A program made the position numbers and the translations under genes. Under the pieces are notes generated by a model. That model saw only the letters and a list, made by a program, of their open reading frames with translations. It did not search any database and was not told where the DNA came from. Source: Paracoccus sigandri (lineage in GTDB: Bacteria; Pseudomonadota; Alphaproteobacteria; Rhodobacterales; Rhodobacteraceae). Taken from it: a stretch of 64,000 nt of DNA. Positions 26,932-37,900 of this stretch are shown one piece after another. The DNA lies in the NCBI RefSeq assembly GCF_003709565.1, contig NZ_QNRC01000001.1, positions 186,001-250,000 of the forward strand, read 5' to 3'. Each line of letters opens with the position of its first letter. The stretch's first letter is position 1.

Positions 26932-28770
26932 ATGCCCGCCTATCGTTCCCGCACCACCACCCATGGCCGCAACATGGCAGGCGCGCGTGGCCTGTGGCGG
27001 GCGACGGGCGTGAAGGACAGCGATTTCGGCAAGCCGATCATCGCCATCGTCAACAGCTTCACCCAGTTCGTGCCCGGCCATGTCCACCTGAAGGACCTGG
27101 GCCAGCTGGTCGCGCGCGAGGTCGAGGCGGCCGGCGGGATCGCCAAGGAATTCAACACCATCGCCGTCGATGACGGGATCGCCATGGGCCATGACGGGAT
27201 GCTCTATTCCCTGCCCTCGCGCGAGGTCATCGCCGACAGCGTCGAATACATGGTCAACGCCCATTGCGCCGACGCGATGGTCTGCATCTCGAACTGCGAC
27301 AAGATCACGCCCGGCATGCTGATGGCCTCGCTGCGGCTGAACATCCCCACCGTCTTCGTCTCGGGCGGCCCGATGGAGGCCGGCAAGGTCGTGCTGGAGG
27401 ACGGCAAGGTCAAGGCGCTGGACCTGGTCGATGCCATGGTCGCCGCCGCCGACGACACCGTCTCGGATGCCGACGTGGCCGCGATCGAGCGGTCGGCCTG
27501 CCCCACCTGCGGGTCCTGTTCGGGCATGTTCACCGCCAATTCGATGAACTGCCTGACCGAGGCGCTTGGCCTGTCGCTGCCCGGCAACGGCTCGACGCTC
27601 GCCACCCATGCCGACCGCAGGCGGCTGTTCGTCGAGGCCGGGCACCTGGTCGTCGACCTGGCGCGGCGCTATTACGAGAATGACGAGGCCGCCGTCCTGC
27701 CGCGCGCCATCGCCAGCTTCGCCGCCTTCGAGAACGCGATGACCCTGGACATCGCCATGGGCGGCTCGACCAATACCGTCCTGCACCTGCTGGCCGCCGC
27801 GCATGAGGCGGGGGTCGATTTCACCATGTCCGACATCGACCGGCTGTCGCGCAAGGTGCCGGTGCTGTGCAAGGTCGCCCCGGCCAAGGCCGATGTGCAT
27901 ATGGAGGATGTCCACCGCGCCGGCGGCATCATGGCGATCCTGGGCGAGCTGGACCGCGCGGGCCTGCTGGACAGCTCGGTCGGCAATGTCCATTCCGGCA
28001 CGCTGGCCCAGGCGCTGGACCGCTGGGACGTGGTCCGCACCGAATCCGCCACCGTGCGCGACTTCTTCCGCGCGGCGCCCGGCGGCGTGCCGACGCAGGT
28101 GGCCTTCTCGCAGGACCGCCGCTATGAGACGGTGGACCTGGACCGTGCCGGCGGGGTTATCCGCAATGTCGAAAACGCCTTCTCGCGGGATGGCGGGCTG
28201 GCGGTGCTCTATGGCAACCTGGCCGAGGACGGCTGCATCGTGAAGACCGCGGGCGTCGACGATTCGATCCTGAAATTCAGCGGCCCCGCGCATATCTTCG
28301 AAAGCCAGGACGACGCGGTGTCCGGCATCCTGACCGGCAAGGTCAAGCCGGGCGAGGTGGTGCTGATCCGCTACGAAGGGCCGCGCGGCGGGCCGGGGAT
28401 GCAGGAAATGCTGTATCCGACCAGCTACCTGAAGTCGAAGGGCCTGGGCAAGGCCTGCGCGCTGGTCACCGACGGGCGCTTCTCGGGCGGATCGTCGGGG
28501 CTGTCGATCGGCCATGTCTCGCCCGAGGCGGCCGAGGGCGGCACCATCGGCCTGGTCGAGCAGGGCGACCTGATCGAGATCGACATCCCGAATCGCCGCA
28601 TCCACCTGGCGGTCGACGACGCCACGCTGGCCGCCCGCCGCGCGATCCGCGAAGCCGAGGGCTGGAAGCCCGCGAAGCCCCGCAAGCGCAAGGTGTCGAC
28701 GGCGCTGCGCGCCTATGCGGCGATGACCACAAGCGCGGCGAAGGGGGCGGTGCGGATCATTCCCGAATAG
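26932..28770 (+). CDS. ilvD: Dihydroxy-acid dehydratase
   Basis: Iron-sulfur enzyme making 2-oxo acids for valine, leucine and isoleucine (also pantothenate). 612 residues, normal length. Cluster cysteines are in [14 protein letters not shown] (near 122) and [19 protein letters not shown] (near 195), and the C-terminal [11 protein letters not shown] is present. Strong ribosome site AAAGGAG. Not in one operon with ilvC, which is 1.1 kb further on behind two Lrp regulators. Confidence 0.97.
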   Translation: MPAYRSRTTTHGRNMAGARGLWRATGVKDSDFGKPIIAIVNSFTQFVPGHVHLKDLGQLVAREVEAAGGIAKEFNTIAVDDGIAMGHDGMLYSLPSREVIADSVEYMVNAHCADAMVCISNCDKITPGMLMASLRLNIPTVFVSGGPMEAGKVVLEDGKVKALDLVDAMVAAADDTVSDADVAAIERSACPTCGSCSGMFTANSMNCLTEALGLSLPGNGSTLATHADRRRLFVEAGHLVVDLARRYYENDEAAVLPRAIASFAAFENAMTLDIAMGGSTNTVLHLLAAAHEAGVDFTMSDIDRLSRKVPVLCKVAPAKADVHMEDVHRAGGIMAILGELDRAGLLDSSVGNVHSGTLAQALDRWDVVRTESATVRDFFRAAPGGVPTQVAFSQDRRYETVDLDRAGGVIRNVENAFSRDGGLAVLYGNLAEDGCIVKTAGVDDSILKFSGPAHIFESQDDAVSGILTGKVKPGEVVLIRYEGPRGGPGMQEMLYPTSYLKSKGLGKACALVTDGRFSGGSSGLSIGHVSPEAAEGGTIGLVEQGDLIEIDIPNRRIHLAVDDATLAARRAIREAEGWKPAKPRKRKVSTALRAYAAMTTSAAKGAVRIIPE

Positions 28771-28827
28771 GGCACGGCCACGGGGCGCGCGGCAGCGGTC
28801 GGCGAAGGCGGCTTGCCGCCCCGGCCG

Positions 28828-29297
28828 CTATCCCTGCGCCAGCGTCCCCAGCGGCCCCGGCCGCCGTTCCTCGGACAGCAGCACATTGGCCTCGACCTGG
28901 CCGATGCCGGGCAGGGTCATGATCCGCCGCCGCAGGATGCGCTCGAAATCGGAAATGTCGCGGGCGGTGATGCGCAGGCGATAGTCGAACTGGCCAAGCA
29001 CGTGCTGGACCAGCTGCACCTCGGGGATGGCGGTGACGGCGCGCTCGAAATCCTCCAGGCTGGTGCGCCCCTTCGCCGCCAGCCGGATGCCCAGGAACAC
29101 CGTGACGCCGAAACCCAGCGCCGCATTGTCCAGAACCACGCGCCGCCCCGCCAGCACGCCCGATTCGGTCAGGCTGCGGATCCGCCGCCAGGCCGCAGGC
29201 TGGCCAAGCCCCACGGCGCGGCCGATCTCGGCGGCGCTTCTGGTCGCATCCGCGGCCAGCAGCCGCAGGATCGCCAGGTCGGTGCCGTCCAGCCCGC

Positions 29298-29301
<4 letters not shown>
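28828..29301 (-). CDS. Lrp/AsnC-family regulator, second of a tandem pair
   Basis: 157 residues from a GTG that overlaps the stop of the preceding Lrp gene in GTGA. N-terminal helix-turn-helix (LAADATRSAAEIGRAVGLGQ, then WRRIRSLTESGVL) and a C-terminal RAM ligand/oligomerisation domain (about 65-150, VQLVQHVLGQFDYRLRI). The frame extends upstream for 35 codons but only inside the first Lrp gene. Likely forms mixed or parallel oligomers with its neighbour; ligand unknown, amino acids most likely. Confidence 0.85.
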
Positions 29302-30903
<1,602 letters not shown>

Positions 30904-30920
30904 TCGCGAAACCGAACCGG

Positions 30921-30972
30921 CCGGGGGCTGTCTGCCCCCGGACCCCCGAGGGTATTTGGACAACGAAGAAGC
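30921..30972. repeat. Intergenic repeat, type B
   Basis: Hairpin CCGGGGGC-TGTCT-GCCCCCGG, then CCCCCGAGGGTATTTGGACAACGAAGAAGC. The second half is shared base for base with 54208-54230 and, reversed, with 12376-12397. It directly follows ilvC. Confidence 0.8.
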
Positions 30973-30980
30973 CGGCCGCT

Positions 30981-31041
30981 TTCATCTTGGTCCAAATATT
31001 CCGGGGGAATCGCCGCAAGGCGATGGGGGCAGCGCCCCCTT
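30981..31041. repeat. Intergenic repeat, diverged type A
   Basis: TTCATCTTGGTCCAAATATT, CCGGGGG, inner hairpin ATCGCC-GCAA-GGCGAT, then GGGGGC-AGC-GCCCCC. Same plan as copies 1-3 but with compensating changes in both stems, so the structure rather than the sequence is kept. It is back to back with the type B copy. Confidence 0.8.
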
Positions 31042-31052
31042 TTCCCTATCGG

Positions 31053-31928
31053 TCAGAGAAGCCCGGCATGTTCCAGCGCCGCGTCGATCTGGCGGCGCGC
31101 GCCCTCGGTCAGCGGGGTCAGCGGCAGTCGCACCCGTTCGTCGCAGAGGCCAAGCCGCGACATCGCGTATTTCGCGCCGACCAGACCCGGCTCGACGAAG
31201 ATCGCGACATGCAGGGGCATCAGCCGGTCCTGGCATTCCAGCGCCGTCGCGTAGTCGCCCGCCAGCGTCGCCTCCTGGAACCGGGCGCAGAGCTTCGGCG
31301 CGACATTCGCCGTCACGCTGATGCAGCCCACGCCGCCATGGGCGTTGAAGCCGAGCGCCGTCGCGTCCTCGCCCGACAGCTGGATGAAATCCTTGCCGCA
31401 GGTCATCCGCTGGCAGCTGACGCGCTCCAGCCTGCCGGTGGCGTCCTTGACGCCGACGATGTTCTTCAGCTGCGCCAGCTGGCCCATCGTCTCGGGCGTC
31501 ATGTCGATGACCGAGCGGCCGGGGATGTTGTAGATGATGATCGGCAGGTCCACCGCCTCGGCCAGGGCGGTGAAATGGGCGATCAGCCCCGCCTGGGTGG
31601 GCTTGTTGTAATAGGGCGTCACCACCAGCGCCGCGTCGGCGCCGACCTCGGCGGCATGGCGCACCAGCCCGATCGCCTCGCGGGTCGAGTTCGACCCCGC
31701 CCCGGCGATCACCGGGATGCGGCCGGCGGCGATCCTGACCACCTCTTCCACGACAAGGCGATGTTCGTCATGGGTCAGGGTCGGGCTCTCGCCGGTCGTG
31801 CCCACCGGCACCAGCCCGTGGCTGCCCTGCCCCACATGCCACTCGACCAGCTTCTTCAGCGTGTCCAGATCCAGCTCGCCGTCCGGGGTGAACGGCGTGA
31901 CGAGGGCGGGCATTGACCCTTTGAACAT
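31053..31928 (-). CDS. dapA: 4-hydroxy-tetrahydrodipicolinate synthase
   Basis: First committed step to lysine and diaminopimelate: condenses pyruvate with aspartate semialdehyde. 291 residues. Motifs: [10 protein letters not shown] near 43-52, [10 protein letters not shown] with the catalytic Tyr near 132, and [10 protein letters not shown] with the Schiff-base Lys near 162. Convergent with ilvC. Standard in all respects. Confidence 0.96.
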   Translation of the reverse strand: MFKGSMPALVTPFTPDGELDLDTLKKLVEWHVGQGSHGLVPVGTTGESPTLTHDEHRLVVEEVVRIAAGRIPVIAGAGSNSTREAIGLVRHAAEVGADAALVVTPYYNKPTQAGLIAHFTALAEAVDLPIIIYNIPGRSVIDMTPETMGQLAQLKNIVGVKDATGRLERVSCQRMTCGKDFIQLSGEDATALGFNAHGGVGCISVTANVAPKLCARFQEATLAGDYATALECQDRLMPLHVAIFVEPGLVGAKYAMSRLGLCDERVRLPLTPLTEGARRQIDAALEHAGLL

Positions 31929-31965
31929 GACACGCTCCTATGGGCTCGGGTTGAAGTCGCGCGAA

Positions 31966-31992
31966 CCTATATCCGGGCGATGGACTTGCCAA
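31966..31992 (-). promoter_or_regulatory. Candidate promoter of dapA
   Basis: On the minus strand: TTGGCA, 15 bases, TATAGG, about 38 bp before the start codon. Confidence 0.45.
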
Positions 31993-32027
31993 GGATGTGA
32001 ATTGCGCTTCCGGCGCAGGGCGGCGAC

Positions 32028-34106
32028 ATGAGAGGGGTGATGCGACATCTGCGCGACATTCTGGCCGTGGCGGCGCTGGTCGCCCTGCCGCTTTCCGCAC
32101 CCCGCGCCGAGGATGCCGGGGCGATGGCGCTGGCGCTGGCGGCGGCCGATGTCCGCGACTGGGTGACGGCGCGGGATGCGGCGCGGGCCTCGGGTCCGAT
32201 GGCCGAGGCGCTGGTCGGCTGGCAGGCGCTGCGCCTGGGCCATGGCGGCTTCGACGACTACCTGGCCTTCCTGCGCGTCCATGGCGACTGGCCCGGTCTG
32301 GCGCTGCTGCGCCAGCGCGGCGACGGCAAGCTGCGCCCCGACCTGCCGGCCGAGGCGATCCGCGAATGGCTGGGCGACCGGCTGCCGGATTCGCTGGCGA
32401 CCGAGACCGCCTGGCTGGCCACGCTGGACGAGGATGCCGCGCGGGCCGAGCGGGCGCGTTTCTGGCGCGAGGTCCCGCTGAGCGCGGCCGAGGAAACCGC
32501 CTTCCTGGCCGCCCATGGCGACGAGCTGGCGCCGCTGCATCCGGCCCGCGCCGTGGCCATGCTGGACCGGCAGGAATGGGCGCAGGCCGAACGCCTGCTG
32601 CCCCGCCTGCCCGAGGCCCGGCAGCCGCTGCTGAAGGCGCGCATCGCCTTGCAGGCGGGACGCGCGGGCGTCGACGACCTGATCCTTGCCCTGCCCACTG
32701 ACCAGCGCGCCGATCCCGGCCTGACGCTGGACCGCTTCCTGTGGCGGGTCCGGGCCAAGCAGCACGAGGGCGCGCAGGCGCTGATGCTGGAGGCCTCGGC
32801 CAGCGCCGAGACGCTGCGGATGCCGGATCTCTGGGCCTCGATGCGGGTCGATTACGCGCGGCTGGCGATGCGGGCCGGCGACTGGGCGCGGGCCGAGCGG
32901 CTGGCCGCGCCGCATTTCCTGACCCCCGACAACCGCCATTACGCCGACCTGGAATGGCTGGCGGGCTATGCGGCGCTGAAGCAGGGCGCCGCCGACCGGG
33001 CGCTGGAACATTTCCTGCATCTGGAGGAGGTGGTCGCCAGCCTGATCAGCAAGGCGCGCGCCCATTACTGGCAGGGCCGCGCGCATGAGGCGCTTGGCGA
33101 TGACGCCGCCGCCGCGCGCGCCTATGCGAAGGGCGCGGCCATGCCCGGCACCTATTACGGCCAGCTTGCGGCCGAAAAGGCGCGCGTCACCATGCCCGCC
33201 GATTACGCCGTCACCGGCGAGGCCACGGACAGCCTGCCCGACTGGCGCGGCAGCGCGCTGCGCGAGAACAACGTCTTCCAGGCCGCCCTGTGGCTGGTGG
33301 CGACCGGCCGCAAGGATGACGCGCAGCGGTTCCTGCTGCATCTGGCCGAGACCGCCGGCCCCGAGGATATCGGCCGCATGTCGCGGCTGATGTACGAGGC
33401 CGGCGCGCCCTGGCACGGCCTCAGGCTGTCCAAGCAGGCCGCGAACAAGGGCATCATCTATCCGGCGGCGCATTTCCCGCTGACCGGGCTGGAGAAGAAG
33501 GAGCTGGGCCTGCCGCCCGAGCTGGTCCTGTCGATCGCCCGGCAGGAATCCGAGTTCAACCATACCGTCAGCAGCCATGCCGGCGCCAAGGGGCTGATGC
33601 AGGTCTTGCCCGGCACCGCGCAGGACATGGCCCGCAAGATCGGCGAGCCCTACGACCTGCCGCGCCTGACCACCGATGCCGCCTATAACGCGCGGCTGGG
33701 CGCGGCCTATCTGGCCGGGCTGCGCGACCGCTTCGGGACCTCGGTCGCGCTGACGGCCTCGGGCTACAATGCCGGGCCGGGCCGCCCCGCCCGCTGGCTG
33801 AACGATTTCGGCGACCTGCGCCGCGACTTCGACCCGGTGGACTGGGTCGAGCTGATCCCCTTCGACGAGACCCGCAACTATGTGATGCGCGTGACCGAGG
33901 CGATGCCCGTCTATCGCGCCCGCATCCAGGGCAAGCCCGCGCCGCTGGTGCCCACATGGGAGCTGACCGGGGGCGGGCTGATGCCGCCGCCGCCCGTCCG
34001 GCTGACGCTGGCCCTGTCGGCGCGGCCGCAGGCCAAGCCCTTCATCGGGCCGCGCCTGCCCCAAGGCTGGATCACGCCGATTTCCGCCGCATCCGCCACA
34101 GAGTGA
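32028..34106 (+). CDS. Soluble lytic murein transglycosylase (Slt-type)
   Basis: Periplasmic enzyme cleaving peptidoglycan with 1,6-anhydro product formation. 692 residues. Signal peptide about 1-27 (VAALVALPLSAPRAED), a long superhelical alpha domain (about 30-490), and a C-terminal SLT domain (about 500-660) with the catalytic Glu in SIARQESEFNHTVSSHAGAKG and later GLMQVLPGTAQ and ASGYNAGPGR. A second ATG at 32040 is possible. Its last 35 bp overlap the 3' end of the convergent exporter gene. Confidence 0.92.
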   Translation: MRGVMRHLRDILAVAALVALPLSAPRAEDAGAMALALAAADVRDWVTARDAARASGPMAEALVGWQALRLGHGGFDDYLAFLRVHGDWPGLALLRQRGDGKLRPDLPAEAIREWLGDRLPDSLATETAWLATLDEDAARAERARFWREVPLSAAEETAFLAAHGDELAPLHPARAVAMLDRQEWAQAERLLPRLPEARQPLLKARIALQAGRAGVDDLILALPTDQRADPGLTLDRFLWRVRAKQHEGAQALMLEASASAETLRMPDLWASMRVDYARLAMRAGDWARAERLAAPHFLTPDNRHYADLEWLAGYAALKQGAADRALEHFLHLEEVVASLISKARAHYWQGRAHEALGDDAAAARAYAKGAAMPGTYYGQLAAEKARVTMPADYAVTGEATDSLPDWRGSALRENNVFQAALWLVATGRKDDAQRFLLHLAETAGPEDIGRMSRLMYEAGAPWHGLRLSKQAANKGIIYPAAHFPLTGLEKKELGLPPELVLSIARQESEFNHTVSSHAGAKGLMQVLPGTAQDMARKIGEPYDLPRLTTDAAYNARLGAAYLAGLRDRFGTSVALTASGYNAGPGRPARWLNDFGDLRRDFDPVDWVELIPFDETRNYVMRVTEAMPVYRARIQGKPAPLVPTWELTGGGLMPPPPVRLTLALSARPQAKPFIGPRLPQGWITPISAASATE

Positions 34107-35034
34107 ACAGCCCCGCGCAGACCACGATCCCGGTGCCGATCACGACATTGGGCCGCAGCACCTCGCCGAAGACCACCACGCCGATGATGCTGACCCAGAC
34201 CAGCTGCGTATAGGCGAAGGGCTGCAGCGCCGAGGCCTCGGCCATCTCGTAGGCGCGGATCATCAGGTAATGCGAGGTCATCCCGGCCGCGCAGAGGCAG
34301 GCCATCCACAGCCAGTCGACCGGCGCCAGCCATTGCCATTCCCAGATCCCGACCAGCGTGATCGCGACCGCCCCGGCGATGCCGGTCCAGAAGAAGCTGA
34401 CGATAGGCGGGTCGTCGCGCGAGACATGGCGCGTCAGCAGCCCGTAGAGCGCGAACATCAGCGCCGCCGCGAAGGGCAGCAGCGCCTCGATCCGCATGAC
34501 GCCGCTGCCGGGCTGCAGGATCACCAGGATGCCGATGAAGCCGATGCCAATGGCGGTCCAGCGCCGCCAGCCGACCTTTTCGCCCAGGACCGGGCCCGAC
34601 AGCGCCGCGACCAGCAGCGGATAGGCGGTGAAGACGGCATGGGTCTCGACCAGCCCAAGGCGCACGAAGGCCTCGACCATGATCAGCACCTCGGCCACCA
34701 GGATCACGCCCCGGAAGATCTGGGTCAGCGGGCGCCGGGTCCTGACCGCGCGCTTCAGCCCGCCCGGCTGGCGCGAGACCAGCGCGATGACGAAGACCGC
34801 GAAGACCCAGTAGCGGATCATCACCACCAGGACCGGCGGATAGCCCTCGCCCAGCACGCGCGAGAAGCCGTCCTGCAGCGCGAAGATGAAGCTGACCAGG
34901 CACATCAGCAGGATCGCCAGCCCGGTGCGGTCCCTGACCGGCGGCCGGGTGCTGGGCGGGATCGGCGGCGGGGCAGAGGCAGAGGCCGCCGAGGCGGCAT
35001 AGGGCGGGGCGTTCTTGTCGTCTGGCATGGTCAT
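34072..35034 (-). CDS. EamA/DMT-family transporter
   Basis: 320 residues with ten predicted transmembrane helices in two EamA repeats (about 35-165 and 180-315). The proline-rich N-terminal 35 residues (APPPIPPSTRPP) are cytosolic and variable. Such proteins usually export amino acids or other metabolites; the substrate cannot be told. Its 3' end overlaps that of the transglycosylase gene on the other strand. Confidence 0.88.
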   Translation of the reverse strand: MTMPDDKNAPPYAASAASASAPPPIPPSTRPPVRDRTGLAILLMCLVSFIFALQDGFSRVLGEGYPPVLVVMIRYWVFAVFVIALVSRQPGGLKRAVRTRRPLTQIFRGVILVAEVLIMVEAFVRLGLVETHAVFTAYPLLVAALSGPVLGEKVGWRRWTAIGIGFIGILVILQPGSGVMRIEALLPFAAALMFALYGLLTRHVSRDDPPIVSFFWTGIAGAVAITLVGIWEWQWLAPVDWLWMACLCAAGMTSHYLMIRAYEMAEASALQPFAYTQLVWVSIIGVVVFGEVLRPNVVIGTGIVVCAGLFTLWRMRRKSA

Positions 35035-35169
35035 CGCGTTCCGGGCAATGCCCAGCCCATGCGCCCGTGCTGTCGCAAGGTCAAGGCAAGCCCGGTCTGC
35101 ATGCCGTGCAAGCCCGCCGGCGTTGCCGGGATGCCGCGGGGCTGGGGCGGGTGGCCGGTGGATTCCCGG

Positions 35170-35958
35170 TCAGTCGCGGCTGCGGATGACCTTGGCGAAG
35201 GGATCGAAGATGGCGGCGTTGGCGGCCACCAGCCGGCCCGATTCCAGCGGATCGTCGCCGTCGCGCAGCCCCTCGACGAAGCCGCCCGCCTCGCGCACCA
35301 GCAGGATGCCCGCCGCCACGTCCCAGGGGTTGTTGCCGCGTTCCCAATAGCCGTCATAGCGGCCCGCCGCCACATAGGCCAAGTCCAGCGAGGCCGAGCC
35401 CCAGCGGCGCACGCCGGCGGTCAGCGGCATCAGCCGGGCCAGGTCCTGAAGCGTGGCGGGCAGCGGCCCGCGCCCGGCGAAGGGCACGCCGGTGGCGAAG
35501 ATCGATTCGATCATCCGGCTGCGCCCCGACACCCGCAGACGCTGGTCGTTCATGAAGGCGCCTCCGCCCTTCTCGGCCACGAACAGCTCGTCCTTGGCGG
35601 GGTCGAAGATGACCGCGGCGACGATTTCCTTCTTGTGTTCCAGCGCGATGCTGACCGCCCAATGCGGCAGGCCGTGCAGGAAATTCGTGGTCCCGTCCAG
35701 GGGATCGACGATCCAGCGCCGGGTCGGATCCTCGCCCGCCTCCTCGCCGGTTTCCTCGCCCAGCCAGCCATAGTTCGGCCGCGCGCCGCGCAGTTCCTCC
35801 TTGATGATCCGCTCGGCCTCGCGGTCGGCGCGGCTGACGAAATCGCCCGCGCCCTTGACGCTGACCTGCAGGTTCTCGACCTCGCGGAAATCCTTGACCA
35901 GGCTGCGGCCAGCCTTGCGGGCGGCCTTGATCATGATGTTCAGATTCGCGCTTTGCAT
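35170..35958 (-). CDS. suhB: Inositol monophosphatase family protein SuhB
   Basis: 262 residues. Family motifs: GEETGEE-like WLGEETGEE near 68, metal-binding VDPLDGTTNFLHG near 86, and the C-terminal WDVAAGILLVREAGG near 210. In E. coli SuhB also acts in rRNA antitermination, so the cellular role need not be inositol metabolism. Upstream there is a candidate promoter; the downstream gap to the exporter is 135 bp. Confidence 0.92.
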   Translation of the reverse strand: MQSANLNIMIKAARKAGRSLVKDFREVENLQVSVKGAGDFVSRADREAERIIKEELRGARPNYGWLGEETGEEAGEDPTRRWIVDPLDGTTNFLHGLPHWAVSIALEHKKEIVAAVIFDPAKDELFVAEKGGGAFMNDQRLRVSGRSRMIESIFATGVPFAGRGPLPATLQDLARLMPLTAGVRRWGSASLDLAYVAAGRYDGYWERGNNPWDVAAGILLVREAGGFVEGLRDGDDPLESGRLVAANAAIFDPFAKVIRSRD

Positions 35959-35983
35959 CCGGTGCTCCTATGGGGTTGGCCGC

Positions 35984-36012
35984 GTCATAGGCCCCCGCGC
36001 GCGAAAAGCCAA
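35984..36012 (-). promoter_or_regulatory. Candidate promoter of suhB
   Basis: On the minus strand: TTGGCT, 17 bases, TATGAC, about 26 bp before the start. Confidence 0.45.
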
Positions 36013-36013
36013 G

Positions 36014-36928
36014 CTAGGCCGCCGGGTCACGCAACATCCGCAGGGGTTCGGTGCGCGAAAGCCGCAGCACATGCGCCATGTAGGGCAGGCCCAGGTCGCT
36101 TTCCCGGACCGCGGCGTAAAGCCGGCGCATCATGCCCCCCGGCCCCAGCGGCAGCAGCGCCAGCTCGGGATTGGCGGCCTCGCGCCGCAAGACCCAGTCG
36201 GGCATCACCGCGACGCCGCGCCCGCTGGCCACCAGCATGACGGCGACGGCGGTCAGCTCGACCTGCCGGGTCTGGGCGGGCTCGATCCCGGCGGGGGTCA
36301 GGAACTGGCTGAACACGTCCAGCCGCCCGCGATCCATCGGATAGGTGATCAGCGTCTCGCCGGCCAGGTCCTGCGGCTCGGCATAGCCCTTCTGGACCAG
36401 CGGATGCCCGGCCGGCACCAGCAGCGTCGGCGAATAGTCGAACAGCGGCTGGAAGGTCACGCCCGCCACCTCCTCGGGGTCCGAGGAGATCACCAGGTCC
36501 ACCTCCTCGCGCGCCAGCGCCGGCAGCGCGGCGAAGGCCAGGCGCTGGCGGATGTCCACGTCGACCTCGGGCCAGGTGCGGCGGAACAGATCCAGCACCG
36601 GCAGAAGCCAGTCGAAACAGGCGTGGCATTCCATCGCGATATGCAGCCGGCCGACGCGGCCCATCTCGACGCCCTTGAACTCGGCCTCGGTGGCGGCGAC
36701 CAGGGGCAGCACCTGCTCGGCCAGGCGCAGAAGCCGCATCCCCGCCGCCGACAGCCGCATCGGCTTGGCGCGGCGCACGAACAGCTCGACGCCGGCCTGT
36801 TCCTCCAGCGCCTTGACCTGGTGCGACAGCGCCGACTGGGTGATGTTCAGGACATCGGCCGCGCGGGCCAGCCCGCCCTGTTCATGAATCGCCCGAACCG
36901 TGCGAAGATGGCGCAATTCAAGGTGCAT
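36014..36928 (-). CDS. metR: LysR-family regulator MetR
   Basis: Activator of methionine-cycle genes that senses homocysteine. 304 residues from ATG 36928 (MHLELRHLRTV); ATG 36943 would add five. HTH near 18-40 (GGLARAADVLNITQSALSHQ) and a LysR substrate domain from about 95. The call rests on the position divergent from metF and on a perfect MetR box between them. LysR proteins with the start MHLExRHLR are the MetR group. Confidence 0.87.
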   Translation of the reverse strand: MHLELRHLRTVRAIHEQGGLARAADVLNITQSALSHQVKALEEQAGVELFVRRAKPMRLSAAGMRLLRLAEQVLPLVAATEAEFKGVEMGRVGRLHIAMECHACFDWLLPVLDLFRRTWPEVDVDIRQRLAFAALPALAREEVDLVISSDPEEVAGVTFQPLFDYSPTLLVPAGHPLVQKGYAEPQDLAGETLITYPMDRGRLDVFSQFLTPAGIEPAQTRQVELTAVAVMLVASGRGVAVMPDWVLRREAANPELALLPLGPGGMMRRLYAAVRESDLGLPYMAHVLRLSRTEPLRMLRDPAA

Positions 36929-36960
36929 GTGAGCCGCTTTCATGATCAACTTGAAGATTA

Positions 36961-36973
36961 TGAATTTGTTTCA
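36961..36973. promoter_or_regulatory. MetR box between metR and metF
   Basis: TGAATTTGTTTCA is a perfect match to the MetR consensus TGAA-N5-TTCA. It lies 32 bp before the metR start and 43 bp before the metF start, in an AT-rich patch. Confidence 0.8.
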
Positions 36974-37016
36974 CCGTTAGCGCCGTGGCACAAGGCCGCA
37001 AAGGAAAGGAATCGTC

Positions 37017-37898
37017 ATGAGCCGCCCCGCGCCGAAAATCAGCTTCGAGTTCTTCCCGCCGAAGACGCTGGATGCGTCCTTCCGGCTGTGGGAAACCGCG
37101 CGCGCGCTGGCCCCGCTGCGGCCCGATTTCGTGTCCGTCACCTATGGCGCGGGCGGCACGACGCGGCAATTGACGCATGAGGCGGTGACGACCATCAACC
37201 GCCACTACGGCGTGAACGTCGCGGCGCACCTGACCTGCGTCGAGGCGACGCGCGCGGAAACCCTGAAGATCGTTCAGGACTATGCCGATGCCGGCATCCG
37301 CGAGATCGTGGCCCTGCGCGGCGATGCGCCCAAGGGCCAGGACCGCTTCACGCCCCATCCCGACGGCTTCGCCCATTCGGTCGAGCTGATCGAGGCCATC
37401 GCGGCGCGCGGCGACATGACCATCCGCGTCGGCGCCTATCCCGAGCCGCATCCCGACAGCGCCTCGACCGATGCTGACGTGGCCTGGCTGAAGCGCAAGA
37501 TCGACGCGGGCGCGACCAGCGCCATCACGCAGTTCTTCTTCGAGCCCGAGACCTTCTTCCGCTTCCGCGACAAATGCGCGGCGGCGGGGATCGAGGCGCC
37601 GATCATTCCGGGCCTTCTGCCGATCCAGGGCTGGGCGGGCGCCAAGCGCTTTGCCGCCACCTGCGGCACCAGCATCCCGCAATGGGCCGAGGACGCCTTC
37701 GCCACCGCCATCAGCGAAGGCCCCGACAGCGAACGCCGGCTGGCCACCGCGATCTGCACCGAGCTGTGCGGCAAGCTGCTGGACGGCGGGGTGGACCGGC
37801 TGCATTTCTACACGCTGAACCGGCCGGAAATGACCCTGGATGTCTGCGCGACCCTGGGCATCCGGCCCGAGCCTTCGGGGCTGGAGGCCGTGGCCTGA
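37017..37898 (+). CDS. metF: 5,10-methylenetetrahydrofolate reductase
   Basis: Makes 5-methyltetrahydrofolate for methionine synthesis. 293 residues, FAD-dependent TIM barrel. It has the family start KISFEFFPPKT, THLTCVEATRAE-like AHLTCVEATRAE near 69 and ALRGDAPKG near 98. Strong site AAAGGAAAGGA. Divergent from metR. The next gene starts two bases after its stop. Confidence 0.96.
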   Translation: MSRPAPKISFEFFPPKTLDASFRLWETARALAPLRPDFVSVTYGAGGTTRQLTHEAVTTINRHYGVNVAAHLTCVEATRAETLKIVQDYADAGIREIVALRGDAPKGQDRFTPHPDGFAHSVELIEAIAARGDMTIRVGAYPEPHPDSASTDADVAWLKRKIDAGATSAITQFFFEPETFFRFRDKCAAAGIEAPIIPGLLPIQGWAGAKRFAATCGTSIPQWAEDAFATAISEGPDSERRLATAICTELCGKLLDGGVDRLHFYTLNRPEMTLDVCATLGIRPEPSGLEAVA

Positions 37899-37900
37899 CC

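Noticed and set aside
35035..35169. Search for a suhB-type small RNA near the suhB gene
   Set aside because: No CCTCCTCCC loop motif or matching hairpin pair was seen in the flanks of suhB.
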